Assembly (NCBI GenBank): GCA_049601975.1
Contig: JBMYRC010000002.1
Span: forward strand, 1 to 64,000
Reading direction: 5' to 3'
DNA from: UBA6544 sp049601975
Lineage (GTDB): Bacteria; Pseudomonadota; Alphaproteobacteria; UBA8366
DNA: 64,000 nucleotides
The position numbers and the translations under genes were made by a program. Position 1 is the stretch's first letter, and the number at the start of each line of letters is the position of its first letter. Positions 34,995 through 44,213 of the stretch are shown one piece after another. Under the pieces are notes generated by a model, which was not told the DNA's origin, made no database searches, and worked only from the letters and a program-made list of their open reading frames with translations.

Positions 34995-36386
34995 CTATGC
35001 CGGTGGCACCGTCAATCCCAACAGTTTATCCGCTAAGTCTAAATCATCCAAATGCGCGCAAGTCGATATCAATTCCTCATACTGTTCCGCTGGAATTGGG
35101 ACGCCAGGTGTAATTTCGCGCATTCGATCGACGAGGCCATCGAAGTCGAAGATGAATTCCCGGCCCGTCGCCGCTTTTGTGACGCTCCGACCATCTTTCA
35201 GGTGAATTGTGACCTGAGGCCCGAATAGCGTGTGACGATGCGAGGGTACAATGGTGACACGGTGCATCAGGTCCAACACTTCCGCAGGGTCTTCCTCACC
35301 GAACTTACGTTCGACGCATTTCAATAAGGGGAAAGAACGTCGCACCACGCCCCAGGCCGCATAATAGTGCGGGCTATCCGGGCGCGGTTCGCGGCTGCGC
35401 GACGGGAAGGCGGGACTTGGATATTCCGTCTCCAACCAGTTGACGACGGATTCAATACGTTCGACATTCTCGTAAACAATATCGTGCTCCTCGCAAAGAG
35501 CCGCCGTCACATCGACATGAGCGATATTGAATCCGGGTGTTGAATAAATGCGATAGAGCGTCTCCAGAAACATCCAATCTTGGCCGAGGTCGGCCGTGAT
35601 TTTATCGAGGCTCGTTTTATTATCAGCGGTGAAGCTATAGCGCAGAATACCGAGATTGTTGCCGGTATAGGAGTTATAGAAACCGGCTTCCCCTTCCAAT
35701 ATGGTTTCGCCACCGGGTGCCCCATGTTTCGACATAGCGATGGCGAGGAGCGCGTTTCGAACAGCGCCCCCCTCGCGTAAGGCCCGGCCGCCGCTCCGAA
35801 TCCCTTCGAGATTACCACTCGCTAGGTTGACACATTGCGCGATCGCACCGTGAATGATGTTGGCGTCTAGTTTCATGATCTTTGCCGCCGCGACCGCCGC
35901 ACCGAAGATGCCGAAGACCGGACCGGAGTGAAAACCGCGCGACATAACGGTTGGTATGAAGTCAGAGGCCATGCGTTCCATGATTTCGTAACCGGCCGCG
36001 ACTCCGGTTAGGAACTCCTTGCCCGACGCACCGGTCGTCTCCGCCGCGACGAGGGCAGCAGGTAAAATCGCGCAACCGGGATGCGTGAGCATACGGAAGG
36101 TATCCCATTTACCTCCGGCGAAGATTGTCTCTGCATTAACGAGGGCCGCTCCTGCCTTGGTTAATCGGGCACCGGTCACAAGGCATGTCGCCGCACCGCC
36201 GCCGCCGGCTTCCTCTTCTTGCATCATTGCCAATGCCTGTTGAGCTTCCGGCATTCTGTGGCCGATCAAGGCGGAGGAGAGCGCTTGCAGTGTCACGCCC
36301 TTGGCGCGGTCCAACACTTCTGGCGGTAGATCCTCAAACGTTAGTTCTTCGACCCAGGCCGATATCGTCCGGCTCATCGATGCCAT
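34995..36386 (-). CDS. MmgE/PrpD family protein
   Basis: This 463-residue protein belongs to the family of 2-methylcitrate dehydratase (PrpD), cis-aconitate decarboxylase and many uncharacterised catabolic enzymes. Family text includes AGGKWDTFRMLTHPGCAILPAA, ending in GCAILPAALVAAE, and GYEIMERMASD in the helical domain, with the alpha/beta lid around FGPQVTIHLKDG. No prp operon partners adjoin, so the substrate is unknown. Start ATG 36386 has GGAGAG 7 nt before; the frame is open to 36437. It is divergent from dnaE and 5 nt upstream of greB, so the two probably share a transcript. Confidence 0.82.
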   Translation of the reverse strand: MASMSRTISAWVEELTFEDLPPEVLDRAKGVTLQALSSALIGHRMPEAQQALAMMQEEEAGGGGAATCLVTGARLTKAGAALVNAETIFAGGKWDTFRMLTHPGCAILPAALVAAETTGASGKEFLTGVAAGYEIMERMASDFIPTVMSRGFHSGPVFGIFGAAVAAAKIMKLDANIIHGAIAQCVNLASGNLEGIRSGGRALREGGAVRNALLAIAMSKHGAPGGETILEGEAGFYNSYTGNNLGILRYSFTADNKTSLDKITADLGQDWMFLETLYRIYSTPGFNIAHVDVTAALCEEHDIVYENVERIESVVNWLETEYPSPAFPSRSREPRPDSPHYYAAWGVVRRSFPLLKCVERKFGEEDPAEVLDLMHRVTIVPSHRHTLFGPQVTIHLKDGRSVTKAATGREFIFDFDGLVDRMREITPGVPIPAEQYEELISTCAHLDDLDLADKLLGLTVPPA

Positions 36387-36631
36387 GCTTCTCTCCAATC
36401 CCGTGAATCTTTGCGCGCCAAGACCGCGGCCCGCCATAAAGCAATATTGTTTGATTGTGGTGTTGGGAAATCCTGCGCCCTTGATTTGGTTCCGAGATCA
36501 CGAGTCGCGGGCGGCCAAAATTGATTTTGTAAAGATTCCGCGGTGTAACGCTGTATATTGTGTTTCTGTGGTCGCGAACCCGCTATATATTCATGGATAT
36601 AAACTCAGCCACGACATGACATTATAACGAT

Positions 36632-39600
36632 ATGCCCCACGCCGAATTCGTTCATTTACGCACTCATTCCGCTTACTCCTTGTCTGAAGGCGCATTGCGC
36701 GTGAAGGATTTGATCGCGCTCTGCCAGCGCCACCGGATGCCGGCTGTTGGTGTCACTGATACCAATAACCTTTTCGGTGCGCTTGAGTTGTCGCTTGGCG
36801 CTCGCAGCGCAGGGGTACAACCGATCATCGGTGTACAACTCGGCTTGCGGCGAACGGATGCTGGAAATGGCGGCCGTCATATACACGCCGGGTTTTTACC
36901 ACCCGATGAATTGGTGCTATTGGCGCAGTCGAAGAAGGGATACGAGAACATCCTTTCGTTGGTTAGTCAGGCTTTTCTCGACTCTGATGCGGGCGAGCCG
37001 GCGCAAGTCGATATCGAAGACCTTCCGGGACGGAGCGAAGGGATCATTGCGCTGACGGGCGGCCCAAACGGTCCCGTTGGACGCCTCATCGCGAATGGAC
37101 AGGGGCCCGCCGCAGAAGAAGTGTTGATGCGCTTGGCTTCGATTTACGAGAACCGGCTTTACGTCGAATTAATGCGACATAATTTGGAAGTAGAGAACCG
37201 GATTGAAGGTGATCTCATCGATCTCGCCTATCGTCATAACATACCATTGGTGGCGACCAATCAGGCATTCTTCGCCGACGAAAGCATGTACGAGGCGCAT
37301 GATGCGCTTTTGTGTATCTCGCAGGGCGTGCCGATATCCAAACAAGATCGCCGCCGCGCCACGCCAGACCATCGTTTTAAGTCTGCGGAAGAAATGCGGG
37401 TTCTGTTCGCGGACCTGCCGGAAGCGATCAACAATACGTTAGTGATCGCGCAACGTTGCGCCTTCATGCCGGATACAAGAGCGCCAATTCTACCGGCGTA
37501 CCCGCAATTAGATGGCAGAACGGAAGAGCAGGCGCTCCGCGATCTGGCGGAAGCAGGACTCGAGGCCCGATTATTAGATCAAGTCTACGGGGACGAGAGC
37601 GATCAAGCGAAAAGAGAAGAGCTGGCTGTGCCGTATCGCGAGCGTTTTGAATTCGAGCTCGGTGTTATCAATCAGATGGGATACCCCGGGTATTTCCTTA
37701 TTGTTGCCGATTTCATTCAATGGGCGCGCCGTCACGATATTCCCGTAGGGCCTGGGCGCGGTTCCGGCGCGGGGTCTGTGATCGCTTGGGCACTGACAAT
37801 CACGGATTTGGATCCGCTTCGTTGGGGATTACTATTCGAGCGATTCCTCAATCCCGAACGGGTATCAATGCCGGATTTCGATATCGATTTCTGCCGGGAC
37901 GGGCGCGACAAGGTCATCCGCTACGTGCAGAACGAATACGGGCATGATCGCGTCGCGCAAATCATCACTTTCGGTAAATTGGAAGCGCGAGCGGTGCTAC
38001 GGGACGTCGGGCGCGTTTTGGAAATGCCGTATTCGCAAGTTGATCGCATTTCCAAACTGGTGCCCAACAACCCTGCAAACCCAGTGAAGTTGCAGGAAGC
38101 GATCGATGGAGAGCCAGCACTCCGCGAAATGCAGAGAGAGGATGAGAGCGTAGAGCGTCTGATTAACATGGCGTTGAAGCTGGAAGGTCTGTTCCGACAC
38201 GCCTCGACGCATGCGGCGGGTGTGGTGATCGGCGATCGGCCTCTGGATCAGTTGGTCCCCCTCTATCGCGATCCGCGCTCCGATATGCCCGTGACGCAAT
38301 TCAATATGAAATACGTTGAGATGGCGGGTCTGGTGAAGTTCGACTTCCTTGGTCTCAAGACACTGACTGTTCTCGACAAGGCCGTCGACCTGCTGAAGGA
38401 TCGCGATGTCGAGATCGACTTGGCGCATATCCCACTCGACGACAAGAAAACCTTCGACATGCTGTGCAAGGGCGACGCGGCTGGAGTGTTCCAGCTTGAA
38501 AGTTCCGGCATGCGGGATGTTCTGAAAAAGCTGCGACCCGACCGTTTTGAAGACATTATCGCCGTTGTGGCCCTCTATCGACCAGGGCCGATGGACAATA
38601 TTCCAAGCTACATCCGCCGCAAACACGGCGAAGAAGATATAGATTACCTCCACCCATTGCTGGAAAGCGTGCTGAACGAGACGTACGGCATTGCGATCTA
38701 CCAGGAACAAGTGATGGAGATTGCGCGTGTGTTGTCGGGTTATTCGCTCGGCGGTGCTGATTTGTTGCGTCGCGCGATGGGTAAGAAAATTCGGGCCGAA
38801 ATGGAGGCTCAACGGAAGAATTTCATCGACGGTGCGGTTGAGAATGGTGTTCACAAGGGAACGGCCGCGGACATCTTCGTTCAGGTCGAGAAATTCGCCG
38901 GTTACGGCTTCAACAAATCCCATGCGGCGGCGTATGCGCTCGTGGCGTATCAAACGGCCTATCTGAAAGCGAATTATCCAGTTGAGTTTCTCGCAGCATC
39001 GATGACATTGGATGCTGGCAACACAGACAAGCTCGGACTCTTCCGGGTTGAATTGGAACGTCAAAAAATCCAACTTTTGCCACCTGACATACAAAAATCA
39101 GATATCTATTTCTCAGTTGAGACATTGAACGAAGGTGAAACCGCCGTTCGATATGCACTATCAGCTGTAAAAAATGTCGGTGCTGCAGCGATGGAAGTAT
39201 TGATCAACGAGCGCCAAGAGAATGGACCCTTTAAGGATTTATACGAATTCGCTGAACGGCTTGATGCGCAGGTCATGAACAAACGCCAGATCGAGAATTT
39301 GGCTCGTGCCGGCGCCTTTGACACGGTTGTCCCAAACCGCCGTCAGGTATTTGAGGCGGTGGAGATGCTGGCTCGGCATACCCATGCCATGCAGAATGAA
39401 CGGGAGAGCAATCAGGTCAATCTTTTCGGTGATGGATTCGGGGATCAAGCAAAACCACCGTTGCCTGATATCGACGACTGGTCGACGGAGGAACGCCTGC
39501 ATCAAGAACAGGACGCCATTGGGTTCTATCTCTCCGCACATCCATTGGAATCCTATCGCCAAACACTGAACCGGTTAGGGGTGGTGGATTGGACTGATGT

Positions 39601-40105
39601 TCAGGCCGGTCGGGTGAGGGGAGGCCGTGTGACCATGGCGGGCATCGTTTCCGCCAGAAAATTCGTGAATTCGGCTCGTGGTGGCCGGTTGGCATTTGCG
39701 CAGATGTCGGATGCCAGCGGCTCTTATGAATTGATGGTTTTCTCTGAATTACTCTTCAAAAGTCGAGACCTCTTGGAATCCGGGACGCCATTATTAGTGT
39801 CAGTTGATGTGCAAAAGAAAGGCGACGACATTCGCCTGTCGGCAAACTCGATCCAGGCCTTGGATGAGGCGGCCATGGAAGCGGTGGCTGGTTTGAAGAT
39901 ATTCCTGCGGGATGTAGAGGCGCTGAAAAGCCTCTCCGGCGTTATGCATGAACATGGTGTTCGGGGTAGGGGACGCGTCAGTTTGGTCCTTGATCGTGAC
40001 TTACGGGAAATAGAGATGGACTTGCCGCAGGGCTATCAGATTTCCGCGCCAATGCGCTCGGCGATCAAGTCCATTTCGGGCGTCGTCGACGTCGTTGATT
40101 TGTAG
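36632..40105 (+). CDS. dnaE: DNA polymerase III subunit alpha
   Basis: This is the replicative polymerase catalytic subunit, 1157 aa. It has an N-terminal PHP domain (FVHLRTHSAYSLSEGAL), the palm with GPGRGSGAGSVIAWAL and the catalytic PDFDIDF (Asp415 and Asp417), fingers with KKIRAEMEAQRK, and FAGYGFNKSHAAAYALVAYQ. A C-terminal OB-fold (GRVTMAGIVSARKFV) and a tau-binding tail follow. It is the DnaE1 type by length and domain order. The 245-bp gap to the divergent MmgE gene must hold its promoter, but I see no strong pair of hexamers. No clear SD precedes the ATG. Confidence 0.97.
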   Translation: MPHAEFVHLRTHSAYSLSEGALRVKDLIALCQRHRMPAVGVTDTNNLFGALELSLGARSAGVQPIIGVQLGLRRTDAGNGGRHIHAGFLPPDELVLLAQSKKGYENILSLVSQAFLDSDAGEPAQVDIEDLPGRSEGIIALTGGPNGPVGRLIANGQGPAAEEVLMRLASIYENRLYVELMRHNLEVENRIEGDLIDLAYRHNIPLVATNQAFFADESMYEAHDALLCISQGVPISKQDRRRATPDHRFKSAEEMRVLFADLPEAINNTLVIAQRCAFMPDTRAPILPAYPQLDGRTEEQALRDLAEAGLEARLLDQVYGDESDQAKREELAVPYRERFEFELGVINQMGYPGYFLIVADFIQWARRHDIPVGPGRGSGAGSVIAWALTITDLDPLRWGLLFERFLNPERVSMPDFDIDFCRDGRDKVIRYVQNEYGHDRVAQIITFGKLEARAVLRDVGRVLEMPYSQVDRISKLVPNNPANPVKLQEAIDGEPALREMQREDESVERLINMALKLEGLFRHASTHAAGVVIGDRPLDQLVPLYRDPRSDMPVTQFNMKYVEMAGLVKFDFLGLKTLTVLDKAVDLLKDRDVEIDLAHIPLDDKKTFDMLCKGDAAGVFQLESSGMRDVLKKLRPDRFEDIIAVVALYRPGPMDNIPSYIRRKHGEEDIDYLHPLLESVLNETYGIAIYQEQVMEIARVLSGYSLGGADLLRRAMGKKIRAEMEAQRKNFIDGAVENGVHKGTAADIFVQVEKFAGYGFNKSHAAAYALVAYQTAYLKANYPVEFLAASMTLDAGNTDKLGLFRVELERQKIQLLPPDIQKSDIYFSVETLNEGETAVRYALSAVKNVGAAAMEVLINERQENGPFKDLYEFAERLDAQVMNKRQIENLARAGAFDTVVPNRRQVFEAVEMLARHTHAMQNERESNQVNLFGDGFGDQAKPPLPDIDDWSTEERLHQEQDAIGFYLSAHPLESYRQTLNRLGVVDWTDVQAGRVRGGRVTMAGIVSARKFVNSARGGRLAFAQMSDASGSYELMVFSELLFKSRDLLESGTPLLVSVDVQKKGDDIRLSANSIQALDEAAMEAVAGLKIFLRDVEALKSLSGVMHEHGVRGRGRVSLVLDRDLREIEMDLPQGYQISAPMRSAIKSISGVVDVVDL

Positions 40106-40126
40106 GGGAAAACGTTACTCAACCAC

Positions 40127-40155
40127 TTGCAATCATACTAATCTGAGACTATACC
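40127..40155 (+). promoter_or_regulatory. Predicted promoter of rpsB-tsf
   Basis: TTGCAA at 40127-40132 and TATACC at 40150-40155 are 17 nt apart. Transcription would start near 40162, leaving a ~108-nt leader before rpsB. In the leader GGGCT near 40178 can pair with AGCCC near 40234, so a structured leader is possible. Confidence 0.45.
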
Positions 40156-40269
40156 CCGCGCACTAACTTCACACGTGGGCTCGCGGACCTCTTCACATAT
40201 CAAGTGCGTTCGCTCCGGTGTCGGTAACGACCAAAGCCCGCGGAGGATTAACCGGAAAAGGAAATTATC

Positions 40270-41139
40270 ATGGCGATGCCATCTTTTACGATGCGTCAGC
40301 TCTTGGAAGCTGGTGTACATTTCGGCCATACGACTCGGCGCTGGAACCCGAAAATGGAACCATTCATTTTCGGTGAACGGAACGGCGTTCACATTATCGA
40401 TTTGGAACAAACGGTCCCGATGCTTTATCGGGCCATGGAAGCGGTGCGCGATGTCGCAGCAGGCGGGGGACGCATTCTCTTCGTCGGCACGAAACGGCAA
40501 GCAGCGACAATCGTTTCGGAATCCGCCTCGCGTTGTGGGCAATACTACGTCAATCACCGTTGGCTTGGCGGCATGATGACGAATTGGAAGACGATCTCCA
40601 ATTCGATCAAGCGCCTGCGTACGGTTGAAGAACAACTGGCTGTAGAAGATATCGGCCTGACGAAGCGTGAATTGCTGAAGGTCGAGCGCGAGCGCGCCAA
40701 GTTGGATCAAGCCTTAGGCGGAATTAAGGAGATGGGCGGATTACCTGATATCTTGTTCATCATCGACACCAATAAGGAAGACATCGCCGTTCAAGAAGCG
40801 ACGAAATTGGGTCTTCCTGTCATCGCGGTGATCGATAGTAATTCCAACCCAGAAGGTGTTACCTATCCGATTCCGGGGAATGATGACGCGATGCGCGCCA
40901 TCAGTCTTTATTGCGAATTAATCAGCGGTGCGGTTCTCGACGGACTGCAAGCCGAGATGGTTGCAAGTGGCGCTGATGCCGGTGAGCAGGAAGCACCTGC
41001 TGCTGAAATTACTGCTGTTCCGGAAGTTGCAGTCGCAGCAGCCGAACCTGCACCGGAAGCGGCGGCCCCTGAAGGGACATCGGCAGATGCCACACCGGCA
41101 GAGGCCCCCGCGGAAAGCGCTGATACTCCGAGTGCTTAA
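40270..41139 (+). CDS. rpsB: 30S ribosomal protein S2
   Basis: S2 binds late at the neck of the 30S subunit and is needed for S1 binding. Family text is strong: LLEAGVHFGHTTRRWNPKM, YVNHRWLGGMMTNWKTI, LPDILFIIDTNKE and GNDDAMRAI. The 289 aa include a ~50-residue Ala/Pro/Glu-rich C-terminal tail, which is common in alphaproteobacteria. AAAAGGAA precedes the ATG. It heads the rpsB-tsf-pyrH-frr-uppS-cdsA-dxr-rseP-bamA cluster. Confidence 0.98.
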   Translation: MAMPSFTMRQLLEAGVHFGHTTRRWNPKMEPFIFGERNGVHIIDLEQTVPMLYRAMEAVRDVAAGGGRILFVGTKRQAATIVSESASRCGQYYVNHRWLGGMMTNWKTISNSIKRLRTVEEQLAVEDIGLTKRELLKVERERAKLDQALGGIKEMGGLPDILFIIDTNKEDIAVQEATKLGLPVIAVIDSNSNPEGVTYPIPGNDDAMRAISLYCELISGAVLDGLQAEMVASGADAGEQEAPAAEITAVPEVAVAAAEPAPEAAAPEGTSADATPAEAPAESADTPSA

Positions 41140-41201
41140 CGGCGAAAATTCAACGCTCAGTTCAAGTGGTTGAAGGTTTTAGAATTCGAGAGGAATGAGA
41201 T

Positions 41202-42128
41202 ATGGCTGAAATTACAGCTAGTCTGGTGAAAGAGCTGCGCGAAAAGACTGGCGCAGGCATGATGGATTGTAAAAAGGCGCTGGTCGAAACTGGTGGAAAT
41301 GTTGAGGAGGCTGTTGATTTCCTTCGTAAAAATGGCCTTGCGGCCGCTGCGAAAAAGTCAGGCCGTGTTGCTTCTGAAGGTTTGATCGGCGTCGCTACGA
41401 AAGATGGTGCCGGCTCCGTCGTCGAAATTAATGCTGAGACTGACTTTGTCGCGCGTAACGATGATTTCCAAGCGTTTGTCTCCGCCGTTGCGGAGATTAT
41501 GCTCGATCACGGCGACAACTTCGAAGCGGTCACGAATGCGGCATTCCCCGGCACTGAGCGCACGGTCGGCGAACAACTTACACATAACATTGCGACCATT
41601 GGCGAAAATATGAGCATGCGCCGCGGTCAATCGTTGAATGTCGATGAAGGATGTGTGGTTTCCTACGTGCACAACGCATTGTCAGGAGGCCTTGGTAAGA
41701 TCGGCGTGCTAGTTGCCTTGGAGTCTAAGGGCGACCACGCAGCGCTCAAGCAATTGGGTCGGCAGATCGCCATGCATGTCGCGGCGGCGCGTCCGGAAGC
41801 GTTATCCGTAGAAAGCATCGCGCCGGAAGCCTTGGAGCGTGAGCGAAGTGTCTTGATCGACCAGGCAAAAGCCAGCGGCAAGCCGGACAATATCATTGAA
41901 AAAATGGTCGAAGGCCGTCTTCGTAAGTACTATGAAGAAGTTGCTCTAATGGAGCAGGTCTTTGTGATAGACAACGAGACAAAAATCGCGAAAGTCGTTG
42001 AAAACGCGGCAAAGGAGATGGGTGTGCCGGTCGCGCTGACTGGTTTTGTCCGTTATGAATTAGGCGAAGGCATTGAGAAGTCTGAAGCTGATTTCGCAGC
42101 TGAGGTAGCGGCAACGCTGAATACATAG
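41202..42128 (+). CDS. tsf: Elongation factor Ts
   Basis: EF-Ts is the nucleotide exchange factor for EF-Tu. The N-terminal UBA-like domain has LREKTGAGMMDCKKALVE, followed by the core with INAETDFVARNDDFQ (the TDFV motif that contacts EF-Tu) and the dimerisation region. The length of 308 aa is typical. GAGAGGA lies 6 nt before the ATG. It is 62 nt after rpsB and 4 nt before pyrH. Confidence 0.98.
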   Translation: MAEITASLVKELREKTGAGMMDCKKALVETGGNVEEAVDFLRKNGLAAAAKKSGRVASEGLIGVATKDGAGSVVEINAETDFVARNDDFQAFVSAVAEIMLDHGDNFEAVTNAAFPGTERTVGEQLTHNIATIGENMSMRRGQSLNVDEGCVVSYVHNALSGGLGKIGVLVALESKGDHAALKQLGRQIAMHVAAARPEALSVESIAPEALERERSVLIDQAKASGKPDNIIEKMVEGRLRKYYEEVALMEQVFVIDNETKIAKVVENAAKEMGVPVALTGFVRYELGEGIEKSEADFAAEVAATLNT

Positions 42129-42132
42129 AATA

Positions 42133-42900
42133 ATGAGTGATTCCAACACCCTAGAATATAACGAGGATTCTAACGACGAACCGGCTTCGGGCCGTCGTCG
42201 CGTACTTCTCAAGCTATCGGGTGAAGCCCTTATGGGTGGCTTGGAATATGGCCTCGATCCGGAGATATTGGATCGAATCGCGGCCGAGGTCAGCGGTGTC
42301 GCCAGCATGAATGTTGAAATCTGCTTGGTGATCGGCGGCGGGAATATCTTCCGTGGCGTCTCCGGTGCGGCTACTGGCATGGACCGGACTTCAGCGGATT
42401 ACATGGGTATGCTGGCCACGGTGATTAACGCTCTGGCGATGCAAAACGCGCTGGAACGTGCGGGTGTGATCACGCGTGTTCTTTCCGCCATCCCGATGCA
42501 GGCAGTATGTGAGCCGTATATTCGCAGACGAGCTGTACGGCATATGGAAAAAGGGCGTGTGGTGATCTTTGCCGCCGGTACCGGGAACCCTTTCTTCACG
42601 ACCGATACCGCTGCTGCACTACGCGCATCCGAGATGAATTGCGATACGTTGCTAAAAGCAACAAAAGTCGACGGTGTGTATAGCGACGACCCAGTAGAAA
42701 ACCCTGATGCAGAACGCTATGACTCGCTCACTTATCGTGAAGTGCTCTCACGCGACCTGAAGGTAATGGATGCGTCGGCAATTTCCCTAGCGCGGGAAAA
42801 CAGCATACCGATTGTTGTGTTTTCGATATACGATAAAGGTGCCTTTGCCGACGTAATCGATGGAAAGGGTCGGTTCACAGTCATTGACCATGGGGGGTAA
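42133..42900 (+). CDS. pyrH: UMP kinase
   Basis: This hexameric amino-acid-kinase-fold enzyme makes UDP from UMP. Motifs are LLKLSGEALMG, VIGGGNIFRG, GMDRTSADYMGMLATVINA, GTGNPFFTTDTAA and the ATP-binding KVDGVYSDDP. The 255 aa include a ~20-residue polar N-terminal extension before the kinase fold. It stands 4 nt after tsf and 3 nt before frr. Confidence 0.97.
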   Translation: MSDSNTLEYNEDSNDEPASGRRRVLLKLSGEALMGGLEYGLDPEILDRIAAEVSGVASMNVEICLVIGGGNIFRGVSGAATGMDRTSADYMGMLATVINALAMQNALERAGVITRVLSAIPMQAVCEPYIRRRAVRHMEKGRVVIFAAGTGNPFFTTDTAAALRASEMNCDTLLKATKVDGVYSDDPVENPDAERYDSLTYREVLSRDLKVMDASAISLARENSIPIVVFSIYDKGAFADVIDGKGRFTVIDHGG

Positions 42901-42903
42901 AAC

Positions 42904-43461
42904 ATGGCCGAGATTGACCTAAGCGATATTGAACGGCGCATGGATGGCGCTTTGGAAGCTCTAAACCGAGAGTTCGGTGGACTTCGGACAGGTCGAGCTT
43001 CACCAGCGTTATTGGACCCGTTAACGGTCGATGCGTATGGATCTCAAATGCCGCTCAATCAGGTAGGGACGGTGAACGCGCCGGAAGCACGTCTTCTGAC
43101 GGTTCAGGTTTGGGATCAGCAACTTGTAAAAGCCGTTGAAAAATCAGTAGTCGAATCCAATTTGGGGCTCAATCCTCAGACGGAAGGAAACCTGATTCGT
43201 ATTCCCATTCCGGATTTGAGTGAAGAACGACGCGTTGAGTTGAAAAAGATAGCGGGTAAATATGCCGAACAGGGCAAGATTGCGATAAGAAATGTTCGTC
43301 GCGATGGAATGGATACGCTGAAGCAAATGGAGCGGGATGGCGAAATCTCGCAAGACCAGCAAAAGTCGCAATCCGAAGAAATCCAAAAATTGACCGATGC
43401 ACAGATCTCGAAAATTGATACTATGTTGGAAGCCAAAGAAACGGAGATAATGCAGGTCTGA
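42904..43461 (+). CDS. frr: Ribosome recycling factor
   Basis: RRF splits post-termination ribosomes together with EF-G. The 185-residue sequence shows the three-helix bundle domain with FGGLRTGRASPALLD, the inserted domain with YGSQMPLNQVGTV and IRIPIPDLSEERR, and the C-terminal helix KLTDAQISKIDTMLEAKE. GGGGGT lies just before the ATG. Confidence 0.98.
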   Translation: MAEIDLSDIERRMDGALEALNREFGGLRTGRASPALLDPLTVDAYGSQMPLNQVGTVNAPEARLLTVQVWDQQLVKAVEKSVVESNLGLNPQTEGNLIRIPIPDLSEERRVELKKIAGKYAEQGKIAIRNVRRDGMDTLKQMERDGEISQDQQKSQSEEIQKLTDAQISKIDTMLEAKETEIMQV

Positions 43462-43463
43462 TT

Positions 43464-44204
43464 ATGGTTTCCGTTTCCGCCACAACAGATGCCGGAACCA
43501 TTCCGGCGCATATCGCCATTATCATGGACGGTAACGGACGTTGGGCGAAATCGTATGGTCTTCCGCGCGCGGAAGGACATAGACGCGGTGCCGAGGCGGT
43601 AAGACGGATCGTCGAAACCGCGTCAGACTTAGGTGTATCATATCTCACATTGTTTGGGTTTTCTTCCGAAAACTGGAAACGGCCGGAGCGTGAAGTCGAA
43701 GAATTGATGCTGTTATTGCGTCTGTATCTTCGTTCCGAAATTGCGGAAATGCACAAGAATAATATTCGTTTCCTGATGATCGGAGATCGCTCGAAGCTGC
43801 CGAAAATCGTGGTCGAACTTATCGATAACGCAGAATCAACTACTGTTAATAATACCGGCCTGACGCTTGTGTTGGCTTTGAGCTACGGTGCGCGGCAAGA
43901 GATCGTTGCCGCCGTAAAGAGCCTTTGTGAACGCGTTAGGAATAAAGATCTGCAAATAGATGAAATTGACGACGCGGCGTTTGCGTCGAGTCTGCTGACA
44001 AATTCGGTGCCAGACCCTGATTTGGTCATCCGGACGAGTGGGGAGCAGCGGGTCAGTAATTTCCTATTGTGGCAGATTGCATACAGCGAGTTCGTTTTCA
44101 TGGATGTCCTTTGGCCGGATTTTGGCGAGAACGAGTTGCGTCAAGCAATCACCGAATATCAATCTCGTGAGCGGCGATACGGCGCCTCAGAAAAACCGAC
44201 ATAG
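43464..44204 (+). CDS. uppS: Isoprenyl transferase (undecaprenyl diphosphate synthase)
   Basis: This cis-prenyltransferase makes the C55 lipid carrier for peptidoglycan and O-antigen. The diphosphate-binding MDGNGRWAKS (Asp22), FGFSSENWKRP, and near the end DLVIRTSGEQRVSNFLLWQ and the Glu in YSEFVF are conserved. It has 246 aa. It starts 2 nt after frr. Its product feeds the same envelope pathways served by dxr downstream. Confidence 0.96.
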   Translation: MVSVSATTDAGTIPAHIAIIMDGNGRWAKSYGLPRAEGHRRGAEAVRRIVETASDLGVSYLTLFGFSSENWKRPEREVEELMLLLRLYLRSEIAEMHKNNIRFLMIGDRSKLPKIVVELIDNAESTTVNNTGLTLVLALSYGARQEIVAAVKSLCERVRNKDLQIDEIDDAAFASSLLTNSVPDPDLVIRTSGEQRVSNFLLWQIAYSEFVFMDVLWPDFGENELRQAITEYQSRERRYGASEKPT

Positions 44205-44213
44205 GATAGGCTC

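Noticed and set aside
37997..39094. Long minus-strand open frame (365 codons) opposite dnaE
   Set aside because: It is antisense to the conserved DnaE polymerase core; an overlapping gene would need independent conservation that I cannot see.
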